This document shows positions 8,995-21,100 of a DNA stretch of 64,000 nt, in pieces. Position 1 is the stretch's first letter. Each line of letters begins with the position of its first letter. Origin of the DNA: Calliopsis andreniformis. Lineage: Eukaryota > Arthropoda > Insecta > Hymenoptera > Andrenidae. The stretch is taken from positions 15,872,001-15,936,000 of the forward strand of contig NW_027480423.1 of assembly GCF_051401765.1 (NCBI RefSeq). The letters run 5' to 3'. Below the pieces are notes generated by a model. It did no database searches. It worked only from the letters and a program-made list of their open reading frames with translations, and had not been told where the DNA came from. Made by a program: the position numbers and the translations under genes.

Positions 8995-9006
8995 CAGGTC
9001 CGTGGA

Positions 9007-12000
9007 TGGAACAACGCCCTAGGGTGAAGCCTAGGTTGCCCGGAACGTAGGACATACCATTACCTTCACACTGGTTGCAATTATTCCTGTTATACGATGG
9101 AAAAGCTGTTGCATCTTTATTGTACTTTATGCTTCTGGCGTTGACTTCTAAGGCCCTAACTCTTCGATCTGGTGGAGCAGCGCCCTAGGGTGAAGCCTAG
9201 GTTGCCCGGAACGTAGAAATGACCATAACTTTCACATCGGTAGCAATTATTCGTTTTATACGACGGAAAAACTGTTCTATTTATTTTGTATTTTATGCTT
9301 CGGGCGTTGACTTCTAAGGCCCTAACTATTCAATCGGTTGCAGCAACGCCCTAGGGTGGATCCTAGGTTGCCCGGAAAGTAGAGATGACCATAACTTTCA
9401 TACTGGTTGCAATTATTCGTTTTATACGATGGAAAAACTGTTGTATTTATATTGTATTTTATGCTTCTGGCGCTGACTTCTAGGGCACTAACTATTCGAT
9501 CTGGTGGAGCAGCGCCCTAGGGTGAAGCCTAGGTTGCCCGGAACGTAGAAATGACCATTACTATTACACTGGTTTCAATTATTCGTTGTATACGATGGAA
9601 AAACTGTTGTAGTTTCATTGCATTTTATGCTTTCGGCGTTGACTTCTAAGGCCCTAACTATTCAATCTGTTGGAGCAACGCCCTAGGGTGTAGCCTAGGT
9701 TGCCCGAAAAGTAGAAATGACCATAACTTTCATACTGGTTGCAATTATTCGTTTTATACGATGGAAAAGCTGTTGTATTTATACCGTATTTTATACTTCT
9801 GGCGTTGACTTCTTATGACCTAACTATTCCATCTGGTGGAACAGCGCCCTAGGGTGAAGCCTAGGTTGCCGGGAACGTAGAAATGACCATAACTTTCACA
9901 CCGGTAGCAATTATTCATTTTATACGATGGAAAAACTGTTCTATTTATTTTGTATTTTATGCTTCGGGCGTTGACTTCTAAGGCCCTAACTATTCAATCT
10001 GTTGGAGCAACGCCCTAGGGTGAAGCCTAGGTTGCCCGGAAAGTAGAAATGACCATAACTTTCATACTGCTTGCAATTACTCGTTTTATACGATGGAAAA
10101 ACTGTTGTATTTACATTGTATCTTATACTTCGGGCGTTGACTTCTAAGGCCCTAACTATTCAATCTGTTGGATCAACGCCCTAGAGTGAAGCCAAGGTTG
10201 CTCGGAATGTAGAAATGGCCATATCATTCACACTGGTTGAAATTATTCGTTTTATACGATGGAAAAGCTGTTGTATTTATATTGTATATTATGCTGCTGG
10301 GGCTCACTTCTTAGGCCCTAACAATTCGATCTGGTGGAACAACGACCTAGAGTGAGGCCTTGGTTGCCCGGAACGTAGAACTCACCATAACTTTTACACG
10401 GGTAGCAATTATCCGTTTTATACCATGGAAAAACTGTTGTATTTATATTGTATTTTATGCTTCTGGCGTTGACTTATAAGGCACTAACTATTCGATCTGG
10501 TGGAGCAACGTCCTATAGTGAAGCCTAGGTTGCCCGGAACGTAGAAATGACCATAACTTTCACACTGGTTGCTATTATTCGTTCTATACCATGGAAAAAC
10601 TGTTATATTTATATTGTATCTTATGCTTCTGGCGTTGACTTCTAAGGCACTAACTATTCGATCTGGTGGAGCAACGCCCTAGAGTGAGACCGAGGTTGCC
10701 CGGAACGTAGAAATGACCATCACTTCCATACTGGTAGCAATTTTTCGTTTTATACGATGGAAAAACTGTTGTATTTATATTGTATGTTATGCTTCTGGCG
10801 TTGTCTTCTAAGGCACTAACTATTCGATCTGGTGGAGCAACGCCCTAGAGTGAAGCCTAGGTTGCCGGGAACGGAGAAATGACCATAACTTTCACACTGG
10901 TTGCTATTATTCGTTTTATACGATGGAAAAACTGTTGTATTTATATTGTATATTATGCTTCTGGCGTTGACTTCTAAGGCACTAACTATTCGATCTGTTG
11001 GAGCAACGCCCTAGAGTGAAGCCTAGGTTGCCCGGAACGTAGAAATGACCATCGCTTTCAAACTGGTTGCAATTATTCCTGTTTCATGATGGATAACTGT
11101 TGTATTTTTATTGCATTTTATGCTTCGGGCACTGACCTCTAAGGTCCTACCTATTCAACCTGTTGGAGCGACGCCCTAGGGTGAAGCCTAGGTTGCGCGG
11201 GAAGTAGAAATGACAATAACTTCCACACTGGTTGCAATTATTCGTTTTATACGATGGAATAGCTGTTGCATCTTTATTGTATTTTATGCTTCTGTCGTTG
11301 GCGTCTAAGGCCGTAGCTATTAGATGTGGTGGAGCAACGCACTAGAGTGCCGCCTAGGTTGCCCGGAACGTGGAATGACCATTACTTTCGCAATGTTTGC
11401 AATTATTCATTTTATACGATGGAAAAACTGTTGTACTTATATTGTATTTTATGCTTCTGGCGTTGACTTCTTATGCCCTAACTATTCCATGTGGTGGAAC
11501 AACGCCCTAGGCTGAAGCCTAGGTTGCCCGCAACGTAGAAATGGATATAACTTTCACACCGGTAGCAATTATTCGTTTTATACGATAGAAAAACAGTTCT
11601 ATTTATTTTGTATTTTATGCTCCGGCCGTTGACTTCTAAGGCCCTAACTATTCAATCTGTTGGAGCAACGCCCTAGGGTGAAGCCTAGGTTGCCCGGAAA
11701 GTAGAAATGACCATAACTTTCATACTGCTTGCAATTACTCGTTTTATACGATGGAAAAACTGTTGTATTTACATTGTATTTTATACTTCGGGCGTTGACT
11801 TCTAAGGCCCTAACTATTCAATCTGTTGGATCAACGCCCTAGAGTGAAGCCAAGGTTGCTCGGAATGTAGAAATGACCATATCATTCACACTGGTTGAAA
11901 TTATTCGTTTTATACGATGGAAAAGCTGTTGTATTTATATTGTATATTATGCTGCTGGCGCTCACTTCTTAGGCCCTAACTATTCGATCTGGTGGAACAC

Positions 12001-14340
12001 CGCCCTGGGGTGAAGCCTAGGTTGCCGGGAACGTAGAAATGACCATAACTTTCACACTGGTCGCTATTATTCGTTTTACACGATGGAGAAACTGTTATAT
12101 TTATATTGTATTTTATGCTTCTGGCGTTGCCTTCTTAGTCCCTAGCTGCTCGATCTGGTGGAACAACGCCCTAGAGTGAAGCCTAGGTTGTCCGGAACGT
12201 AGAAATGACCATATCTTTCACACTGGTTGCTATTAATCGTTCTATACGATGGAAAAACTCTTTTATTTATATTGTATCTGATGCTTCTGGCGTTGACTTC
12301 TTAGGCCCTAACAATTCGATCTGGTGGAACAACGACCTAGAGTGAGGCCTTGGTTGCCCGGAACGTAGAACTCACCATAACTTTTACACGGGTAGCAATT
12401 ATCCGTTTTATACCATGGAAAAACTGTTGTATTTATATTGTATTTTATGCTTCTGGCGCTGACTTATAAGGCACTAACTATTCGATCTGGTGGAACAACG
12501 CCCTAGAGTGAAGCCTAGGTTGTCCGGAACGTAGAAATGACCATATCTTTCACACTGGTTGCTATTAATCGTTCTATACGATGGAAAAACTCTTTTATTT
12601 ATATTGTATCTGATGCTTCTGGCGTTGACATCTTAGGCCCTAACAATTCGATCTGGTGGAACAACGCCCTAGAGTGAAGCCTAGGTTGCCTGGAACGTAC
12701 AAATGACCATGACCTTCACACGGGTTGCAATTATTCCTATTATAGGATGGAAAGACTGTTGTATTTTTATTGTATTTTATCCTTCTGGCGTTGTCTTCTA
12801 AGGCACAAACTATTCCATCTGGTGGAACAACGCCCTAGGGTGAAGCGCAGGTTGCCCGGAAAGTAGAAAAGACCATCACTCTCAAACTGGTTGCAATTAT
12901 TCCTGTTATATGATGGAAAAACTGTTGTATTTTTATTGCATTTTATGCTTCGGGCATTGACTTCTAAGGCCCTAACTGTTTGATCTGTTGGAGCAATGCC
13001 CTAGGGTGAAGCCTAGGCTGCCCGGAAAATATAAATGACAATAAGTTTCATACTGGTTGCAATTATTCGTTTTATACGATGGAAAAACTGTTGTATTTAT
13101 ATTGTATTTTATGCTTCTGGCGTTCACTTCTTAGGCCCGAACTATTCGATCTGGTGGAACAACGGCCGAGGGTGAAGTCTAGGCTGCCCGGAACGTAGAA
13201 ATGACCATAACTTTTACACTGGTAGCAATTATTCGTTTTATACAATGGAAAAACTGTTCTGTTTATTTTGTATGTAATGCTTCGGGCGTTGGCTTCTAAG
13301 GCCCTAACTGTTTGATCTGGTGGAGCAACGCCCTACAGTGAAGCCTAGGTTGCCCGGAACGTAGAAATGACCATAACTTTCACACTGGTTGCTATTATTC
13401 GTTTTATACGATGGAAAAGCTGTTACATTTATTTTGTATTTTATGCTTCGGGCGTTGACTTCTACGGCCGTAGCTATTCGATGTGGTGGAGTAATGCCCT
13501 AGAGAGCAACCTGGGTTACCCGGATCGTAGAAATGACCATCACTTTCACACTGGTTGCAATTATTCGTATTATACGATGGAAAAGCTGTTGTATTTATAT
13601 CGTATTTTATGCTTCTGCCGTTGACTTCTAAGGCCCCAACTATTCCATCTGGTGGAGCAAACCCCTATGGTGAAGCGTAGGTTGCCCGGAACGTAGAAAT
13701 GACCATAACTTTCACACTGGAAACAATTATTCGTTTTATACATGGAACAGCTGTTCTATTTATTTTATATTTTATGCTTCGGGCGTTGACCTCTAAGGCC
13801 CTAACTATTCGATCTGGTGGAGCAACGGCCTAGAGTGAAGCCTAGGTTGCCCGGAACGTAGAAATGCCCATAGCTTTCACACTGGTTACTATTATTCGTT
13901 TTATACGTTGGAAAAACTGTTATATTTATATTCTATTTTATGCTTCTGGCGTTGAGTTCTTAGGCCCTAACAATTCGATCTGGTGGAACAACGCCCTAGA
14001 GTGAAGCCTAGGTTGCCTGGAACGTACAAATGACCATCACTTTCACAAGGGTTGCAATTATTCCTGTTATAGGATGGAAAGACTGTTTTATTTTTATTGT
14101 ATTTTATGCTTCAGGCGTTGACTTCTAAGGCCCTAGCTATTCGATCTGGTGGAGCAACGCCCTAGAGTGAAGCCTAGGTTGCCCGGTACGTAGAAATGAC
14201 CATCACTTTCATACTGGTTGCAATTATTCGTTTTATGTGATGGATAAACTGTTGTATTTATATTGTATTTTATGCTTCTGGCGTTCACTTCTTAGGCCCT
14301 AACTACTCGATCTGGTGGAACAACGCCCTAGGGTGAAGCC
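9007..14340. repeat. 166-bp satellite, diverged block right of the element (~32 monomers)
   Basis: Tandem monomers resume mid-monomer with TGGAACAACGCCCTAG. They are diverged and show only local duplications: about 9.9-10.3 kb resembles 11.55-11.98 kb (offset near 10 monomers), and about 10.3-10.5 kb resembles 12.3-12.5 kb (offset near 12 monomers). No gene or unique sequence is seen. Small indels occur in single monomers. Confidence 0.95.
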
Positions 14341-17300
14341 TAGGTTGCCCGGAACGTAGTAATGACCATAACTTTGACACTGGTTGCTATTATTCGTTTT
14401 ATACGATGGAAAAACTGTTCTATAAATTTTGTATTTTATGCTTCGGGCGTTGACTTCTAAGGCCCTAACTGTTTGATCTGGTGGACCAACGCCCTAGAGT
14501 GAAGCCTAGGTTGCCCGGAACGAAGAAATGACCATAACTTTCACACTGGATGCTATTATTCGTTCTATACGATGGAAAAACTGTTATATTTATATTGTAT
14601 CTTATGCTTCTGGCGTTGACTTCTTAGGCCCTAATAATTCGATCTGGAGGAATAACGCCCTAGAGTGAAGCCTAGGTTGCCTGGAACGTACAAATGACCA
14701 TCACTTTCACACGGGTTGCAATTATTGCTGTTATAGGATGGAAAGACTGTTGTATTTTTATTGTATTTTATGCTTCAGGCGTTGACTTCTGAGGCCGCAG
14801 CTATTCGATGTGGTGGAAGAACGCCATAGAGTGAAGCCTAGGTTGCCCGGAACGTAGAAATGACCATAACTTTCATACTGGTTGCAATTATTCGTTTTAT
14901 ATGATGGAAGAACTGTTGTATTTATATTGTATTTTATGCTGCTGGCGTTCACTTCTTAGGCCCTAACTATTCGATCTGGTGGAACAACGCCCTGGGGTGA
15001 AGCCTAGGTTGCCCGGAACGTAGAAATGGCCATAACTTTCAAACTGGTTGCTATTATACGTTTTATACGATGGAAAAACTGTTATATTTATATTGTACTT
15101 TATGCTTCTGGCGTTGCCTTCTCAGGCCCTAACTGTTCGATCTGGTAGAACAACGCCCTAGAGTGAAGCCTAGGTTACCCGGAACGTAGAAATGACCATC
15201 ACTTCCATACTGGTAGCAATCATTCGTTTTATGCGATGGATAAACTATTGTATTTTTATTGTATTTTATGCTTCAGGCGTTGACTTCTGAGGCCGTAGCT
15301 ATTCGATGTGGTGGAAGAACGCCATAGAGTGAAGCCTAGGTTGCCCGGAACGTAGAAATGACCATCCCTTTCAAACTGGTTGCAATTATTCCGGTTATAT
15401 GATGGAAAAACTGTTGTATTTTTATTGCGTTTTATGCTTCGGGCATTGGCTTCTAAGGCCCTGACTATTCAATCTGTTGGAGCAACGCCCTAGGGTGTAG
15501 CCTAGGTTGCCCGGAAAGTAGAAATGACCACAGCTTTCATACTGGTTGCAATTACTCGTTTTATATGATGGAAAAACTGTTGTATTTATATTGTATTTTA
15601 TGCTCCTGGCGTTCACTTCTTAGGCCCTAACTATTCGATCTGGTGGAACAACGCCCTAGGGTGAAGCCTAGGTTGCCCGGAACGTACAAATGACCATCAC
15701 TTTCACACGGGTTCAATTATTCGTATTATAGGATGGAAAGACTGTTGTACTTTTATTGTATTTTATGCTTCAGGCGTTTACGTCTAAGGCCATCAGTATT
15801 CGATCTGGTGGAGGAACGCCCTAGAGTGAAACCTAGGTTGCCCGGAAAGTAGAAATAACCATCCCTTTCAAACTGGTTGCAATTATTACGGTTATATGAT
15901 GGAAAAACTGTTGTATTTTTATTGCGTTTTATGCTTCGGGCATTGGCTTCTAAGGCCCTGACTATTCAATCTGTTGGAGCAACGCCCTAGGGTGTAGCCT
16001 AGGTTGCCCGGAAAGTAGAAATGACCACAGCTTTCATACTGGTTGCAATTACTCGTTTTATATGATGGAAAAACTGTTGTATTTATATTGTATTTTATGC
16101 TCCTGGCGTTCACTTCTTAGGCCCTAACTATTCGATCTGGTGGAACAACGCCCTAGGGTGAAGCCTAGGTTGCCCGGAACGTACAAATGACCATCACTTT
16201 CACACGGGTTCAATTATTCGTATTATAGGATGGAAAGACTGTTGTACTTTTATTGTATTTTATGCTTCAGGCGTTTACGTCTAAGGCCCTCAGTATTCGA
16301 TCTGGTGGAGGAACGCCCTAGAGTGAAACCTAGGTGTCCCGGAAAGTAGAAATAACCACAACTTTCATACTTGTTGCAATTATTCGTTTTATACGATGGA
16401 AAAACTGTTGTATTTATATTGTTTTTTATGCTCCTGGCGGTGACTTCTAAGGCCCTAACTATTCAATCTGTTGGAGCAACGCCCTAGGGTGTAGCCTAGG
16501 TTGCCCGGAAAGTAGAAATGACCACAACTTTCATACTGGTTGCAATTACTCGTTTTATATGATGGAAAAACTGTTGTATTTTTATTGCATTTTATGCTTC
16601 TGGCGTTAACTTCTTAGGCCCTAACAATTCGATCTGGTGGAACAACGCCCTAGAGTGAAGCCTAGGTTGCCTGGAACGTACGAATGACCATCACTTTCAC
16701 ACGGGTTGCAATTATTCCTGTTATAGGATGGAAAGACTGTTGTATTTTTATTGTATTTTATGCTTCAGGCGTTGACTTCTGAGGCCGTAGCTATTCGATG
16801 TGGTGGAAGAACGCCATAGAGTGAAGCCTAGGTTGCCCGGAACGTAGAAATGACCATCCCTTTCAAACTGGTTGCAATTATTCCGGTTATATGATGGAAA
16901 AACTGTTGTATTTTTATTGCGTTTTATGCTTCGGGCATTGGCTTCTAAGGCCCTGACTATTCAATCTGTTGGAGCAACGCCCTAGGGTGTAGCCTAGGTT
17001 GCCCGGAAAGTAGAAATGACCACAGCTTTCATACTGGTTGCAATTACTCGTTTTATATGATGGAAAAACTGTTGTATTTATATTGTATTTTATGCTTCTG
17101 GCGTTCACTTCTTAGGCCCTAACTTTTCGATCTGGTGGAACAACGCCCTAGGGTGAAGCCTAGGTTGCCCGGAACGTACAAATGACCATCACTTTCACAC
17201 GGGTTCAATTATTCCTATTATAGGATGGAAAGACTGTTGTACTTTTATTGTATTTTATGCTTCAGGCGTTGACTTCTGAGGCCGTAGCTATTCGATGTGG

Positions 17301-18170
17301 TGGAAGAACGCCATAGAGTGAAGCCTAGGTTACCTGGTACGTACAAATGACCATCACTTTCACACGGGTTCAATTATTCGTATTATAGGATGGAAAGACT
17401 GTTGTACTTTTATTGTATTTTATGCTTCAGGCGTTTACTTCTAAGGCCCTCAGTATTCGATCTGGTGGAGGAACGCCCTAGAGTGAAACCTAGGTTGCCC
17501 GGAAAGTAGAAATAACCACAACTTTCATACTTGTTGCAATTATTCGTTTTATACGATGGAAAAACTGTTGTATTTATATTGTTTTTTATGCTTCTGGCGG
17601 TGACTTCTAAGGCCCTAACTATTCAATCTGTTGGAGCAACGCCCTAGGGTGTAGCCTAGGTTGCCCGGAAAGTAGAAATGACCACAACTTTCATACTGGT
17701 TGCAATTACTCGTTTTATATGATGGAAATACTGTTGTATTTATATTGTATTTTATGCTTCAGGCGTTGACTTCTGAGGCCGTAGCTATTCGATGTGGTGG
17801 AAGAACGCCATAGAGTGAAGCCTAGGTTGCCCGGAACGTAGAAATGACCATCCCTTTCAAACTGGTTGCAATTATTCCGGTTATATGATGGAAAAACTGT
17901 TGTATTTTTATTGCGTTTTATGCTTCGGGCATTGGCTTCTAAGGCCCTGACTATTCAATCTGTTGGAGCAACGCCCTAGGGTGTAGCCTAGGTTGCCCGG
18001 AAAGTAGAAATGACCACAGCTTTCATACTGGTTGCAATTACTCGTTTTATATGATGGAAAAACTGTTGTATTTATATTGTATTTTATGCTCCTGGCGTTC
18101 ACTTCTTAGGCCCTAACTATTCGATCTGGTGGAACAACGCCCTAGGGTGAAGCCTAGGTTTCCCGGAAAG
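14341..18170. repeat. Satellite with 3- and 6-monomer higher-order repeats
   Basis: A distinctive monomer pair (TTCGGGCATTGGCTTC followed by GGGTGTAGCCTAGG) recurs at 15422, 15919, 16914 and 17908. The spacings are 497, 995 and 994 bp, that is 3 and 6 monomers, and the minus-strand translation of this pair is identical in all four places. The first part, about 14.34-15.23 kb, is repeated at about 18.48-19.37 kb (offset 4146, near 25 monomers). No gene is seen. Confidence 0.9.
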
Positions 18171-21100
18171 TAGAAATGACGTTAACTTTCACACGGGATG
18201 CAATTATTCCTGTTATAGGATGGAAGGACTGTTGTATTTTTATTGTATTTTATGCTTCAGGCGTTGACATCTGAGGCCGCAGCAATTCGATGTGGTGGAA
18301 GAACGCCATAGAGTGAAGCGTAGGATGCCCGGAACGTAGAAATGATCATAACTTTCATACTGGTTGCAATTATTCGTTTTATGTGATGGAAGAACTGTTG
18401 TATTTATATTGTATTTTATGCTGCTGGCGTTCACTTCTTAGGCCCTAACTATTCGATGTGGTGGAACAACGCCCTGGGGTGAAGCCTAGGTTGCCCGGAA
18501 CGTAGTAATGACCATAACTTTGACACTGGTTGCTATTATTCGTTTTATACGATGGAAAAACTGTTCTATAAATTTTGTATTTTATGCTTCGGGCGTTGAC
18601 TTCTAAGGCCCTAACTGTTTGATCTGGTGGACCAACGCCCTAGAGTGAAGCCTAGGTTGCCCGGAACGAAGAAATGACCATAACTTTCACACTGGATGCT
18701 ATTATTCGTTCTATACGATGGAAAAACTGTTATATTTATATTGTATCTTATGCTTCTGGCGTTGACTTCTTAGGCCCCAATAATTCGATCTGGAGGAATA
18801 ACGCCCTAGAGTGAAGCCTAGGTTGCCTGGAACGTACAAATGACCATAACTTTCACACGGGTTGCAATTATTGCTGTTATAGGATGGAAAGACTGTTGTA
18901 TTTTTATTGTATTTTATGCTTCAGGCGTTGACTTCTGAGGCCGCAGCTATTCGATGTGGTGGAAGAACGCCATAGAGTGAAGCCTAGGTTGCCCGGAACG
19001 TAGAAATGACCATAACTTTCATACTGGTTGCAATTATTCGTATTATATGATGGAAGAACTGTTGTATTTATATTGTATTTTATGCTGCTGGCGTTCACTT
19101 CTTAGGCCCTAACTATTCGATCTGGTGGAACAACGCCCTGGGGTGAAGCCTAGGTTGCCCGGAACGTAGAAATGGCCATAACTTTCAAACTGGTTGCTAT
19201 TATACGTTTTATACGATGGAAAAACTGTTATATTTATATTGTACTTTATGCTTCTGGCGTTGCCTTCTCAGGCCCTAACTGTTCGATCTGGTAGAACAAC
19301 GCCCTAGAGTGAAGCCTAGGTTACCCGGAACGTAGGAATGACCATCAGTTCCATACTGGTAGCAATCATTCGTTTTATACGATGGAAAAACTGTTGTATT
19401 TATATTGTATTTTATGCTTCTGGCGTTCACTTCTTGGGCCCTAACTATTCGATCTGGTGGAGCAACGCCCCAGAGTGAAGCCGAGGTTGCCCGGAACGTA
19501 GAAATGACCATCACTTTCAAACTGGTTGCAATTATTCCGGTTATATGATGGAAAAACTGTTGTATTTTTATTGCATTTTATGCTTCGGGCATTCACTTCT
19601 AAGGCGCTAACTATTCAATCTGTTGGAGCAACGCCCTAGGGTGTAGCCTAGGTTGCCCGGAAAGTAGAAATAACCACAGCTTTCATACTGGTTGTAATTA
19701 CTCGTTTTATATGATGGAAAAACTGTTGTATTTATATTGTATTTTATGCTTCTGGCGTTCACTTCTTCGGCCCTAACTATTCGATCTGGTGGAGCAACGC
19801 CCTATAGTGAAGCCTAGGTTGCCCGGAACGTAGAAATGACCATAACCTTCATACTGGTTGCAATCATTCGTTTTATATGATGGAAGAACTGTTGTGATTA
19901 TATTGTATTTTATGCTGCTGGCGTTCACTTCTTAGGCCCTAACTATTCGATCTGGTGGAACAACGCCCTGGGGTGAAGCCTAGGTTGCCCGGGACGTAGA
20001 AATGACCATAACTTTGACACTGGTTGCTATTATTCGTTTTATACGATGGAAAAACTGTTCTATTTATTTTGTGTTTTATGCTTCGGGCGTTGACTTCTAA
20101 GGCCCTAACTGTTTGATCTGGTGGAGCAACGCCCTAGAGTGAAGCCTAGGTTGCCCGGAACGTAGAAATGACCATAACTTTCACACTGGTTGCTATTATT
20201 CGCTCTATACGATGGATAAACTGTTATATTTATATTGTATCTTATGCTTCTGGCGTTGACTCCTTAGGCCCAGACAATTCGATCTGGTGGAACAACGCCC
20301 TAGAGTGAAGCCTAGGTTGCCTGGAACGTACAAATGACCATCACTTTCACACGGGTTGCAATTATTCCTGCTATAGGATGGAAAGACTGTTGTATCTTTA
20401 TTGTTTTTTATGCTTCAGGCGTTGACTTCTGAGGCCGTAGGTATTCGATGTTGTGGAAGAACGCCATAGAGTGAAGCCTAGGTTGCCCGGAACGTAGAAA
20501 TGACCATAACTTTCATACTGGTTGCAATTATTCGTTTTAAATGATGGAAAAACTGTTCTATTTATTTTGTATTTTATGCTTCGGGCATTGACTTCTAAGG
20601 CCCTAACTATTCAATCTGTTGGATCAACGCCCTAGGGTGTAGCCTAGGTTGCCCGGAAAGTAGAAATGACCACAACTTTCATACTGGTTGCAATTACTCG
20701 TTTTATATGATGGAAACATGTTGTATTTATATTGTATTTTATGCTTCTGGCGTTCACTTCTTAGGCCCAAACTATTCGATCTGGTGGAACAACGCCCTGT
20801 GGTGAAGCCTAGGTTGCCCTGGACGTAGAAATGACCATAACTTTGCGACTGGTTGCTATTATTCGTTTTATACGATGGAAAAACTGTTGTATTAATTTAG
20901 TATTTTATGCTTCGGGCGTTGACTTCTGAGGCCCTAACTGTTTGATCTGGTGGAGCAACGCCCTAGAGTGAAGCCTAGGTTGCCCGGAACGATGAAATGA
21001 CCATAACTTTCACACTGGATGCTATTATTCGTTCTATGCGATAGAAAAACTGTTATATTTATATTGTATCTTATGCTTCTGGCGTTGACTTCTTAGGCCC

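Larger units (their letters stand above)
2862..9006 (-). mobile_element. R1/TRAS-like non-LTR retrotransposon inserted in the satellite, 3' end missing
   Basis: A 6.1-kb GC-rich block of unique sequence breaks the AT-richer satellite. On the minus strand it reads 5' UTR, ORF1 (gag-like, three Cys/His knuckles) and ORF2 (APE-type endonuclease plus reverse transcriptase). That order and those motifs are characteristic of R1-clade LINEs, many of which insert into specific repeated targets (28S rDNA, telomeric repeats or simple repeats). The boundaries are where monomer similarity stops: after the monomer's GCATCTTTAT on the left and before TGGAACAACG on the right. There are no LTRs, no poly(A) or poly(T) tail and no target-site duplication. 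Both frames are open, so the copy looks recent. The 3' boundary falls inside ORF2 coding sequence, so the copy is 3'-truncated, the opposite of the usual 5' truncation. Clade assignment is by motif recognition only. Confidence 0.93.
8250..9006 (-). other. 5' untranslated region of the retroelement
   Basis: This 757-bp GC-rich segment lies between the satellite junction and the ORF1 start. It contains a dinucleotide tract (8790-8832), a short dyad near the 5' end (8981-8994), a 66-codon upstream frame ending at the ORF1 start, and an 18-bp palindrome just before ORF1. A complete-looking 5' UTR argues that this copy is not 5'-truncated. An internal promoter would be expected here for a LINE, but I cannot identify one. 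Confidence 0.75.

Noticed and set aside
2862..9006. LTR retrotransposon or endogenous retrovirus
   Set aside because: There are no terminal repeats, protease, integrase or envelope. The APE endonuclease fused to the RT and the separate ORF1 with three knuckles identify a LINE.
15422..18102. Repeated 64-codon minus-strand frames with identical products, and 77-85-codon plus-strand frames elsewhere in the array
   Set aside because: They are the satellite monomer read through one or two repeats. Because 166 is not a multiple of 3, each frame soon meets a stop. There are no start context, domains or codon bias, and identical products merely reflect identical higher-order copies.
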